NCBI GenBank assembly: GCA_036258055.1
Contig: DATAEK010000401.1
Coordinates: forward strand, 1-15,414
Length of the DNA: 15,414 nucleotides
Reading direction: 5' to 3'
From: DATAEK01 sp036258055
GTDB lineage: Bacteria; Acidobacteriota; Vicinamibacteria; Vicinamibacterales; 2-12-FULL-66-21
In this document: in pieces, positions 8,162 to 15,414 of the stretch
Numbering within the stretch: the first letter of the stretch is position 1
How the letters are laid out: each line of letters starts with the position of its first letter
The notes under the pieces: model-generated
The model's input: only the letters and a program-made list of their open reading frames with translations
What the model was told of the DNA's origin: nothing
Database searches by the model: none
Position numbers and translations under genes: made by a program

Positions 8162-8845
8162 ATGGCACAGAACCCCGGGCCGCTGCCCTCCGAATCCCGT
8201 CCAGCTGGAGCCGATATCACTGTCGCAATCGTCGAAGACGAGCGCGACATTCGGGAGTGTCTGTGCACGCTCGTGAATGGAACCGACGGCTTCAAGTGCA
8301 CGGGCCGCTACCGCTCGATGGAAGAGGCGCTGGATAGCCTGTCCCGCAATCTGCCCGACGTCGTGCTTTCCGACATCGGCCTGCCGGGTATGACCGGCAT
8401 CGAAGGGGTCAGGATCCTCAAGCAGCGATACCCGAGCCTGCTGCTGCTGATGCTCACGGTCTACGATGACGACGACCGTATCTTCGACGCGATGTGCGCC
8501 GGTGCGTGCGGATACCTGTTGAAGAAAACGCCACCGGCGAAGTTGCTCGACAGCCTCAAGGAAGCGGTCGCGGGCGGAGCGCCGATGTCGCCGGAAGTCG
8601 CGCGGCGGGTAATCGCGCTCTTCCGCGAGATTCGCCCACCGGATCGCGCTGACTATCACCTGACACCGCACGAGACGCGGCTCCTCAAGCTCTTCGTCGA
8701 AGGCCACAACTACAAGACCGCCGCCGCTGAGCTGCACGTCTCGGTCAACACGATCAACTTCCACGTCCGCAGCATCTACGACAAGCTACAGGTCCACTCC
8801 AGGTCGGAGGCCGTCGCCAAAGCGCTCATCAACCGGCTCGTCTGA
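8162..8845 (+). CDS. NarL/LuxR-type response regulator
   Basis: A 227-residue response regulator. The receiver domain (about 20-135) has the acidic pocket E25/D26, phospho-acceptor D71 in VLSDIGLPGMTG, T99, and K121 or K122 in GYLLKK. The C-terminal LuxR-type helix-turn-helix (about 164-226) begins LTPHETRLLKLFVEGHNYK and carries the recognition region SVNTINFHVRSIYDKL. It departs slightly from the usual TVKxH pattern (TINFH). It follows the propeller sensor by 23 nt and is its expected partner, since HisKA_3-type kinases usually pair with NarL regulators. No strong ribosome binding site sits before ATG 8162 (AGGGG lies about 15 nt upstream), so translation may depend on coupling. Targets are unknown; the small genes immediately downstream are candidates by position only. 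Confidence 0.95.
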   Translation: MAQNPGPLPSESRPAGADITVAIVEDERDIRECLCTLVNGTDGFKCTGRYRSMEEALDSLSRNLPDVVLSDIGLPGMTGIEGVRILKQRYPSLLLLMLTVYDDDDRIFDAMCAGACGYLLKKTPPAKLLDSLKEAVAGGAPMSPEVARRVIALFREIRPPDRADYHLTPHETRLLKLFVEGHNYKTAAAELHVSVNTINFHVRSIYDKLQVHSRSEAVAKALINRLV

Positions 8846-8897
8846 TCCCAGCGCTGCCGGATCCCATCCAACCGTCACAAACCTACGTAGCTAGGTA

Positions 8898-8962
8898 GTG
8901 ACCGCGAGTTCCCGTCCACGTATCTTCCCGCGTGGCCGACGATAGACGTCATGGTGCCACGC
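8898..8962 (+). promoter_or_regulatory. Promoter-like block plus leader hairpin, copy 1
   Basis: GTGAC (8898-8902), 16 nt, then CGTATCTTC from 8919. The 40-nt block 8898-8937 aligns without gaps to 9801-9840 at 28 of 40 positions, counted by eye. The spacing suits an ECF-type -35/-10 pair. Directly upstream is a dyad ACCTA-N6-TAGGT (8881-8896). Just downstream, GCGTGGC (8930-8936) pairs with GCCACGC (8956-8962) around an inner GACG/CGTC stem, so the transcript would begin with a hairpin. GAGGAGGA and ATG 8976 follow. Confidence 0.42.
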
Positions 8963-8975
8963 ACGAGGAGGACTC

Positions 8976-9386
8976 ATGGGAACGCGAATCACACCGTTCG
9001 AGTCGATGCTCGATTTCGAGCAATTGAACAGGGAGCTCGACGCCATGCAAGGGGTGCAGGCAATCGCCTGCGATCCGCTGACTGAGGCGAGCTGCACGCT
9101 CATCGAGACGGCAAACAGCTTCTATCTATTTCGGGTCACGGCGCCCCACGCTCGGCGCGGGCTGCTCGCAGGTGGGGTTGTGGGCGAGTCTGCCGTCAGC
9201 GCAGTGTTGATCGGCGTGTTGCCCGCCGGCCCTGAAGCCTGTGGGGGCTCGATCCTCTCCGTCGGCACACGCGCGGTATTCGTCGTCGAAAAGAACGGCT
9301 TTTGGAAGTCCATCATCACGTCGCGTATCGCCCGTCTCGCGTATTCGCCAGCTCGCGTTCACGAACCCTTGGCGGCAAGCCACTGA
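8976..9386 (+). CDS. Conserved-looking small protein of unknown function (NSFYLF motif)
   Basis: A 136-residue protein without signal peptide or membrane helix. Residues 37-75 hold a pattern of the type CTLIETANSFYLFRV, then RRGLLAGGVVGESAV. It resembles small bacterial hypothetical proteins with a TxNSxY core and a GG-rich turn, probably beta-rich. A second conserved-looking part is GTRAVFVVEKNGFWKSIITS (about 97-116). No catalytic residues are evident. The start is firmly set by GAGGAGGA at 8965-8972. It lies 130 nt after the NarL-type regulator behind its own promoter-like block, and 34 nt before another small gene, probably in one transcript. The family resemblance is from memory and has no function attached. 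Confidence 0.8.
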   Translation: MGTRITPFESMLDFEQLNRELDAMQGVQAIACDPLTEASCTLIETANSFYLFRVTAPHARRGLLAGGVVGESAVSAVLIGVLPAGPEACGGSILSVGTRAVFVVEKNGFWKSIITSRIARLAYSPARVHEPLAASH

Positions 9387-9420
9387 ATGACGCATCACCA
9401 CAGAATCCAAGGAGAACGCC

Positions 9421-9636
9421 ATGTATCTCGAAATTGTGCGTGCGAGCAAGGAATCCACCTCCGCATGGACGACCGCTCACCGGCACATGACGGCACGCCT
9501 GGAAGTCGGGACGCTGTGCGAGACGCTGAGCGAGCGAATCGCACGCGGCGTTCTTCCGCCTGACGACGCCTACTGGTGGACGCGTGCAATCGTGGCCGAG
9601 GTCACGGCAATCGAGCGGATGCCATCGGTCGACTGA
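9421..9636 (+). CDS. Small hypothetical protein (71 residues)
   Basis: A 71-residue protein, not recognised. It has a mostly helical central part (about 25-62) with VGTLCETLSERIARGVLPPD and a tryptophan pair in DDAYWWTRAIVAEV. No signal peptide, membrane span or metal-binding cluster is seen; a single cysteine occurs near residue 33. The start is supported by AAGGAG at 9409-9414, 6 nt before ATG. It follows the previous small gene by 34 nt, so the two are probably co-transcribed. The stop is followed directly by a C-rich, G-poor tract. A good ribosome binding site and coding-like composition favour a real gene. Confidence 0.62.
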   Translation: MYLEIVRASKESTSAWTTAHRHMTARLEVGTLCETLSERIARGVLPPDDAYWWTRAIVAEVTAIERMPSVD

Positions 9637-9640
9637 GTGC

Positions 9641-9770
9641 AGCACCCACCTTTCCTCCTCCTAACTCCTTTCTCTAAACCCGTATCTCCACCTCTCTCCG
9701 ATCCATCTCACGCGATCTCCTGACTGCCTGCTAACCATCTCCTAACCATCTCCTAACCCTTAAGTACTTC
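9641..9770 (+). terminator. C-rich, G-poor tract, candidate Rho-utilisation site
   Basis: Counting 9641-9770 gives 57 C and 9 G in 130 nt, while flanking genes are balanced and GC-rich. The tract starts 4 nt after the stop of the 71-residue gene. Unstructured C-over-G transcript of this length just past a stop codon is the classical signature of Rho loading. No hairpin plus T-run is present. The composition is seen; the termination role is inferred. Confidence 0.38.
9731..9759 (+). repeat. 11-bp direct repeats, about 2.6 copies
   Basis: CTAACCATCTC occurs at 9731-9741 and again at 9742-9752, followed by CTAACCC at 9753-9759. The 11-bp period is one helical turn, as in direct-repeat operators of OmpR/PhoB-type regulators. 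The other strand reads GGTTAGGAGATGG and offers five GG runs, enough for a two-tetrad quadruplex. It may also be simple slippage in a C-rich tract. Confidence 0.6.
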
Positions 9771-9800
9771 TTCTACGGTCACTTACTACTTGCACAAGCG

Positions 9801-9864
9801 GTGACGGTCTCACCCTGTCATCGTATCTTCGCGCGTGACCAGCGATGACGACTACACGTCATCG
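9801..9864 (+). promoter_or_regulatory. Promoter-like block plus leader hairpin, copy 2
   Basis: GTGAC (9801-9805), 16 nt, CGTATCTTC from 9822, then CGCGTG, matching copy 1 at 8898 without gaps over 40 nt. A perfect 8-bp hairpin follows: CGATGACG (9843-9850), loop ACTACA, CGTCATCG (9857-9864). A GAGGAGAGGAG run (9872-9882) comes next. This copy drives no clear small gene and may serve the secreted protein at 10194 through a long leader. Confidence 0.42.
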
Positions 9865-9892
9865 ACCGCATGAGGAGAGGAGATGACAGTCA

Positions 9893-9910
9893 TGAAGCTC
9901 GTGAGCTTCA
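9893..9910 (+). promoter_or_regulatory. Inverted repeat over a potential start codon
   Basis: TGAAGCTC (9893-9900) and GAGCTTCA (9903-9910) form an 8-bp dyad with a 2-nt centre. As RNA it would be a 7-bp stem with a CGUG loop. It begins inside the ATG at 9892 and lies about 10 nt after a GGAG run. It could be an operator or could mask translation initiation; neither is shown. Confidence 0.35.
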
Positions 9911-10144
9911 GGTGGGCGTCGCTCGCCTCGTTCAGTCGCGGATCTCGATTGTGCGGACGCATGTATCGGTTCATCTCGGCATCAGCCACCTGACTGGCAC
10001 GCAGGCTGGTCCGGGTGACTTCAGCCAAGCGCGCATTCACGAACGACGCGGGCGCCGACGGCAAACCCTCGGCGTCATGCCCCATTAACGCGAGGAGGTG
10101 ATTCTCGAACGATTGTGAGTCATCGATATGAATCGGCAGTTAGG

Positions 10145-10160
10145 TCTCACGCATGTGAGA
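10145..10160 (+). promoter_or_regulatory. Operator-like dyad before the secreted protein gene
   Basis: TCTCAC (10145-10150), GCAT, GTGAGA (10155-10160) is a perfect 6-bp inverted repeat. Its left arm belongs to GGTCTCAC (10143-10150), an octamer also present at 9806-9813 inside promoter-like block 2. It sits 33 nt before the start codon at 10194, so it could be a repressor site or a leader stem. Confidence 0.35.
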
Positions 10161-10193
10161 TACGCATTCAGAGAAGTAGAAAGGAAGACAACA

Positions 10194-10739
10194 ATGGTTA
10201 CGACAAACAAGTCAGGAATGATCGCAGGTTCGTTGGTACTCGTCGGCGTACTCAGCGGAGTGACGGCCACACCCAGCGCAGCTCAGGGACAGGGCAATCC
10301 GGGCGGCGCAGCGTCACAGGCGACCGTCAGCGGCGCACCTCAGATGGTGCAATTGAGCAAGACATTTACGCTCAACGGGGGGAGCGCGAACGCGACGCTG
10401 CTCTTCGCGGTTCCGAATGGTAAACGTCTCGTCATCGAGACAGTCACGGTCCGCGCGGAATTGTCCGATGGGGAATTCCCCAGCTTCGCTGAGCTCACGA
10501 CCAATGAGTCGGACCCGAACCCCGGCCTGACGGCGGGCGCGGTGACGAGGGTCTACCATGAAATCCTCGTTGCCCCACAGGGACTGACCGTGGACGGAAA
10601 GACGGTGTTCGTCGGCACACATCCCATCCGCGCCTACGGCGAGCCGAATACATTCGTCTTTTTTCAGTTCGGTCGCAACAACAAGGGCACCGATGCTCTG
10701 GTTCAGGTGTCGATTTCAGGGTACCTGGTCGACGCGTAG
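10194..10739 (+). CDS. Small secreted protein of unknown function
   Basis: A 181-residue protein starting at ATG 10194, chosen because AAGGAAG at 10181-10187 is well placed. An in-frame upstream ATG at 10128 lacks a ribosome binding site and would bury the signal peptide. Residues 1-31 form a clear signal peptide (hydrophobic SGMIAGSLVLVGVLSGV, likely cleavage after SAAQ or close by). A Gly/Ala-rich linker follows. The mature part (about 50-181) alternates short hydrophobic strands and turns (for example TFTLNGGSANATLLFAV and VIETVTVRAEL) and is probably a beta-sandwich. It has no cysteines and no lipobox. The local base composition is less GC-rich than its neighbours, especially upstream. 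It faces the minus-strand operon tail to tail. I do not recognise a named family. Confidence 0.82.
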   Translation: MVTTNKSGMIAGSLVLVGVLSGVTATPSAAQGQGNPGGAASQATVSGAPQMVQLSKTFTLNGGSANATLLFAVPNGKRLVIETVTVRAELSDGEFPSFAELTTNESDPNPGLTAGAVTRVYHEILVAPQGLTVDGKTVFVGTHPIRAYGEPNTFVFFQFGRNNKGTDALVQVSISGYLVDA

Positions 10740-10778
10740 TCGTCGTTTCGGAGATCGGGTCAGCTGCACGAATACAGA

Positions 10779-10807
10779 TCGGCGGTCGCTCGTCCGGTGG
10801 CCGCCGA
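10779..10807. terminator. Hairpin between convergent genes, possible bidirectional terminator
   Basis: TCGGCGG (10779-10785) and CCGCCGA (10801-10807) pair perfectly. A U-G and a C-G pair extend the stem to 9 bp around an 11-nt loop. It lies in the 121-nt gap between the stop at 10739 (plus strand) and the stop at 10861 (minus strand). No proper T-run follows on either side, so only a weak intrinsic terminator can be claimed. Confidence 0.35.
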
Positions 10808-10860
10808 AACCTCTCTCATGTCTCCACGCACGGACCTCTACCCACACTTGATGTGAGAAG

Positions 10861-12216
10861 TCAGCGCTTCGACCGCGGCACGTCGCGGGCCCGGTCTGCT
10901 TCCGCCTCCGGCCGTTCGGCGGGACGATCGGCGCCCGCCGCGCGCAGCAGCGCTACGACATCGGCATGCTCTCCGCGTACCGCTTCGCTCAATGCGGTCG
11001 CGCCGGTCGCGGTCTGCGCGTACAGGTTTGCATGTCCCGCGAGGAGGACACGGACGAGCTCGACGTTCCCCATGCGCGCAGCGCGGATCAGCGGCGTATC
11101 CGCATCGTCGCGATGCCGCACGTCGACGTCCGCTCCCAGGCGTATCAGAGCCGCAGCCATCTCAGGTTCGCGTACGTCGAGCAGGACGGCGTCGCCGAAC
11201 GTATCGCGCGCGTTGGGGTTCGCGCCTTGACGGACGGCACGTTCGAGGGCTGCGACATCGTGATCCTGCACCGCGAGACGGATCGCCGTCGCTTGCCCAT
11301 CCTCCGACTCGCGCGTGTAGCGGGTCTCGCTCAGGTAGAAGGCCAGGCCAAGCATCGCATGGCTCACCGCGAAGAAGGCCAGTCCCAGCGTTGCCTGGGA
11401 GCGCGCGGTCGACACGATCTCGCGCCGTACCTTGTCCGCTGTACCAGGCCAGAGCCGATTGAGCGTCGCGCCGCCAGGCACGAGCGCGCGCTTCTCGGCG
11501 TCGTAGCGTCCGAGGGCACAGACTTCCTGACCCACCTGCACGACACGCTCGGTGAGCGTCCGCTGCTCGAATGGAATCTCCTCGTCCTTCAGCCGGAAAT
11601 CCTTGCGGACGATCCCGTCGTCATCGGCCAGCGCATCGTCGAACTCCGAGAACATCTTCAAGGCGCCGAGGCCCTGCATCTGTTCGAAGGTCGTGCTCGC
11701 GACGTACTGGCGTGCGCGCCTGGCCTTCTCGGCGCCGCTGCCATGTGTTTTCGGAAATTGATCGAGCATTGGAAAACCGAGGAGCCGCACGCTGCCATGA
11801 GGCGTATCGATCGCCGAAGCTGCCAGCGCGAAGCCGGCGATGTCACACGGTCGCGAGGAGGTCCGGCCGGCGCCCGTGGGCCTGTCCGAGAGGACTTCGT
11901 ACTCGTAGGCGACACAGGGTTCACCGCCAAACGGGCTGGTGAGTGGCCCGCCGAGCGGACGGATAGGTCCGGCGGCGACGATGAGCCGGCCGTCTGTCGG
12001 AGGACTGCGGCGTGCCGCCCGTCGGAATGCCGCGGTGTCGCGCCACGCCCAGAACAGATTGCCGATTGCGCTCAGCCCGAGGCCGCCGAAGAGCGCGCCG
12101 AATCCGGCGGCGAAGAGGTTGCCCGGCCACTCGAAGTAGCGGGTGAAGAACCACCAATACGCGGCGAACAGAGCGCCGAAGAGCACGACGATGAGCGTGC
12201 AACCGCGTCGGAGCAT
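10861..12216 (-). CDS. Membrane protein with GIDE/BAM-like region and C-terminal ankyrin repeats
   Basis: A 451-residue membrane protein. Hydrophobic segments at about residues 8-26 and 35-56 form an N-terminal membrane hairpin. A region at about 74-270 follows, beginning DGRLIVAAGPIRPLGGPL, then EPCVAYEYEV. This pattern resembles the GIDE/BAM-type domain known from mitochondrial MUL1-like proteins and many bacterial membrane proteins; the RING finger of MUL1 is absent. A further hydrophobic span lies at about 274-296. Residues 308-432 form about four ankyrin units, with clear consensus in DTPLIRAARMGNVELVRVLL and TALSEAVRGEHADVVALLR. The tail is charged. It starts 17 nt after the DUF1569 gene ends, so it is last in the kinase operon. 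There is no visible Shine-Dalgarno; a perfect GGCGCGCGCC palindrome (12220-12229) fills the gap. The domain name is from pattern recognition. Confidence 0.85.
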   Translation of the reverse strand: MLRRGCTLIVVLFGALFAAYWWFFTRYFEWPGNLFAAGFGALFGGLGLSAIGNLFWAWRDTAAFRRAARRSPPTDGRLIVAAGPIRPLGGPLTSPFGGEPCVAYEYEVLSDRPTGAGRTSSRPCDIAGFALAASAIDTPHGSVRLLGFPMLDQFPKTHGSGAEKARRARQYVASTTFEQMQGLGALKMFSEFDDALADDDGIVRKDFRLKDEEIPFEQRTLTERVVQVGQEVCALGRYDAEKRALVPGGATLNRLWPGTADKVRREIVSTARSQATLGLAFFAVSHAMLGLAFYLSETRYTRESEDGQATAIRLAVQDHDVAALERAVRQGANPNARDTFGDAVLLDVREPEMAAALIRLGADVDVRHRDDADTPLIRAARMGNVELVRVLLAGHANLYAQTATGATALSEAVRGEHADVVALLRAAGADRPAERPEAEADRARDVPRSKR

Positions 12217-12233
12217 GAAGGCGCGCGCCTATT

Positions 12234-12689
12234 CTACGCGCCGAATTGACGCAGGTGATGGTCGATGTGGAGGTATCCCCAGCGGAGCCACTCCGCCTTC
12301 GATAAGGTACCGAAGATCGGATGTGGCGGCCAGTCGATCTGCTGAGCGCCAAAGCTCTCGACGAGGCCTCCGAGCTCCGCGACGTCCGCGGCGAAATCGC
12401 CCGGACACGTGCCGCCGCCGGCCTGCTGATCGATTTCAGGTCGCGTCATGATGCCGCGCGGCCAGGGGAGAGGAAGGTACAGCGCGATCCATTTCACGAC
12501 CGTGCGTTGGACGAGGCTGGTGGCATCGCTGACGCGTCTGCTTCCAGCCGCCATGCGGTAGGCGTCGGAGCAGTGGCAGATCATCTGCGGCGCGGTCATG
12601 CGGCCCCAGCGGCGAGGGCTGTCCGGCCGAACGCTCTTCAGCCGTCGCAGAATCTCGGCTTTGCTCTGCTCGTTTGCCAGTGTGTTCAT
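12234..12689 (-). CDS. DUF1569 / DinB-fold protein
   Basis: A 151-residue soluble protein that matches my recollection of the DUF1569 family within the DinB/YfiT four-helix fold. Hallmarks are WGRMTAPQMICHCSDAYRMA (about 28-47) near the N-terminus and the C-terminal HPIFGTLSKAEWLRWGYLHI followed by DHHLRQFG (123-150). Candidate metal ligands are H39, H141, H144 and H145. DinB-fold proteins often are metal-dependent thiol transferases or hydrolases, but DUF1569 members have no settled activity. Length is normal for the family. It lies 53 nt after the Ser/Thr kinase gene and 17 nt before the ankyrin membrane protein gene, which suggests one operon. There is no clear ribosome binding site, so translation may be weak or coupled. 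Confidence 0.87.
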   Translation of the reverse strand: MNTLANEQSKAEILRRLKSVRPDSPRRWGRMTAPQMICHCSDAYRMAAGSRRVSDATSLVQRTVVKWIALYLPLPWPRGIMTRPEIDQQAGGGTCPGDFAADVAELGGLVESFGAQQIDWPPHPIFGTLSKAEWLRWGYLHIDHHLRQFGA

Positions 12690-12742
12690 TCGGGTTCGCG
12701 TCGTGGAGAAGCGTCTTCGGCGATCGCCGTCTCACTCGATGA

Positions 12743-15127
<2,385 letters not shown>

Positions 15128-15149
15128 ACCCTCGGACGCGGCGGTGGTC

Positions 15150-15168
15150 CTTTCGTGGCGACCGAAAG
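15150..15168. repeat. Inverted repeat upstream of the Ser/Thr kinase gene
   Basis: CTTTCG (15150-15155) and CGAAAG (15163-15168) pair with a 7-nt loop, about 23 nt before the kinase start on the minus strand. The 13-mer GTGGTCCTTTCGT (15144-15156) also occurs at 3125-3137 in the leader of the ankyrin gene. It may be a leader element, or a coincidence around an AAAGGA ribosome-binding-like core. Confidence 0.3.
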
Positions 15169-15204
15169 TGGTCCCAGCGGTCCGCCCGAGCTGAAGGCCG
15201 TGCC

Positions 15205-15414
15205 TCAGCCGGTCGGACCTCCCGGATGAAAGTCAATCTCCCGAAGGTCGCGCATCGCTTTCGTCCACAACTTCTGAAAGCCTTCCGCGAGATTCTGCGC
15301 CAGCTCCTTGTCACGCACGAGCAGCGATGCGAACCGTCCTTCGGGGATGAACGGGTGATCCAGCGGAAGGATCACGATGTCGTCGTCGACGACGTGAAAG
15401 GGATGGCCGAGCTC
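15205..15414 (-). CDS. C-terminal part of a gene cut by the window edge, possibly a TrmB-like/HTH regulator
   Basis: On the minus strand the frame is open from the window edge for 69 codons to TGA at 15205-15207. The peptide begins ELGHPFHVVDDDIVILPLDH and continues PEGRFASLLVRDKELAQNLA, then FQKLWTKA. The pattern of a strand ending in LPLD, an ASLLVRD strand and a helix with LW resembles the C-terminal PLD-like half of TrmB-type or LuxR-tailed transcription regulators. That assignment is from memory and tentative. It points the same way as the kinase operon and ends 77 nt before it, so read-through is possible. The N-terminus, with any DNA-binding domain, is outside the window. Confidence 0.68.
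   Translation of the reverse strand, partial: ELGHPFHVVDDDIVILPLDHPFIPEGRFASLLVRDKELAQNLAEGFQKLWTKAMRDLREIDFHPGGPTG

Larger units (their letters stand above)
9637..10193. other. Long gene-free stretch with termination, promoter and leader signals
   Basis: 557 bp without a convincing gene. In order it holds a C-rich/G-poor tract (9641-9770) with 11-bp direct repeats (9731-9759), an AAGTACTT palindrome (9762-9769), a promoter-like block (9801-9840), a leader hairpin (9843-9864), a GAGGAG-type site with ATG at 9883 and 9892, a dyad over that start (9893-9910), an AGGAGGTGA without a usable start (10093-10101) and a dyad at 10145-10160. The only frame behind the first site ends after 36 codons, at TGA 9991-9993. 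Reading on in the same frame stays open to the TGA inside AGGAGGTGA, so a decayed small gene is possible. Confidence 0.6.

Noticed and set aside
9731..9759. CRISPR-like or telomere-like array
   Set aside because: Only 2.6 short tandem units with no spacers; no cas genes in the window.
9870..10088. 72-codon plus-strand frame in the leader region, and a 77-codon minus-strand frame opposite it
   Set aside because: Neither start has a ribosome binding site, and the products are Arg/His-rich without pattern. The frame behind GAGGAG is a different one.
10128..10193. Upstream start for the secreted protein
   Set aside because: No Shine-Dalgarno before 10128, and it would add 22 residues in front of a standard signal peptide; AAGGAAG supports 10194.
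10966..12249. 427-codon plus-strand frame
   Set aside because: Antisense shadow of the ankyrin membrane protein; low-complexity Arg/Glu-rich product without motifs.

Overview
The window is a GC-rich bacterial chromosome segment with long, densely packed genes. The gene content suggests Acidobacteriota, perhaps the Vicinamibacteria group: a propeller-type sensor kinase, a Pkn-like Ser/Thr kinase fused to FlgO/TolB-like and TPR regions, and an ankyrin protein with a short helical N-terminal module. This assignment is inferred from gene style only. There is no rRNA, tRNA, CRISPR array, transposase or phage gene.

Layout. (1) 164-2849, plus strand: a tightly coupled operon of a small exported TPR-like protein, a LytS-type membrane histidine kinase and a LytTR response regulator. 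Both junctions are 4-base ATGA overlaps. (2) 2850-3155: a gene-free stretch with a chain of hairpins downstream of the operon and a 9-bp hairpin just before the next ribosome binding site. (3) 3156-4433: a soluble ankyrin-repeat protein. (4) 4554-8845: a second two-component system, made of a 1194-residue sensor (14 propeller repeats, Y_Y_Y, one membrane span, PAS, HisKA_3-type kinase) and a NarL/LuxR-type regulator. (5) 8846-10740: an accessory-looking stretch with two small proteins of unknown function, a C-rich/G-poor tract, a structured non-coding leader and a small secreted protein. Two copies of one promoter-plus-leader arrangement lie here. (6) 10861-15127, minus strand: an apparent operon of Ser/Thr kinase, DUF1569/DinB-fold protein and a membrane protein joining a GIDE/BAM-like region to ankyrin repeats. 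(7) 15205-15414, minus strand: the C-terminal 69 codons of another gene that runs off the right edge.

How the genes fit together. The window is dominated by signalling: two complete phosphorelays, each with its own regulator, and one Ser/Thr kinase operon. The LytS/LytTR pair probably senses a membrane or envelope signal, with the exported TPR-like protein as accessory. The propeller sensor probably detects a periplasmic ligand and acts through its NarL partner. The small genes just downstream of that regulator, with their shared promoter arrangement, are the most obvious candidates for a local regulon, but this is inference.

The least explained part is 8846-10740. Two ungapped 40-nt promoter-like blocks are each followed by a leader hairpin and a GAGGAG ribosome binding site. 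The first leads into an intact small gene. The second leads into about 330 nt with several dyads, a near-perfect Shine-Dalgarno without a usable start, and then the secreted protein.
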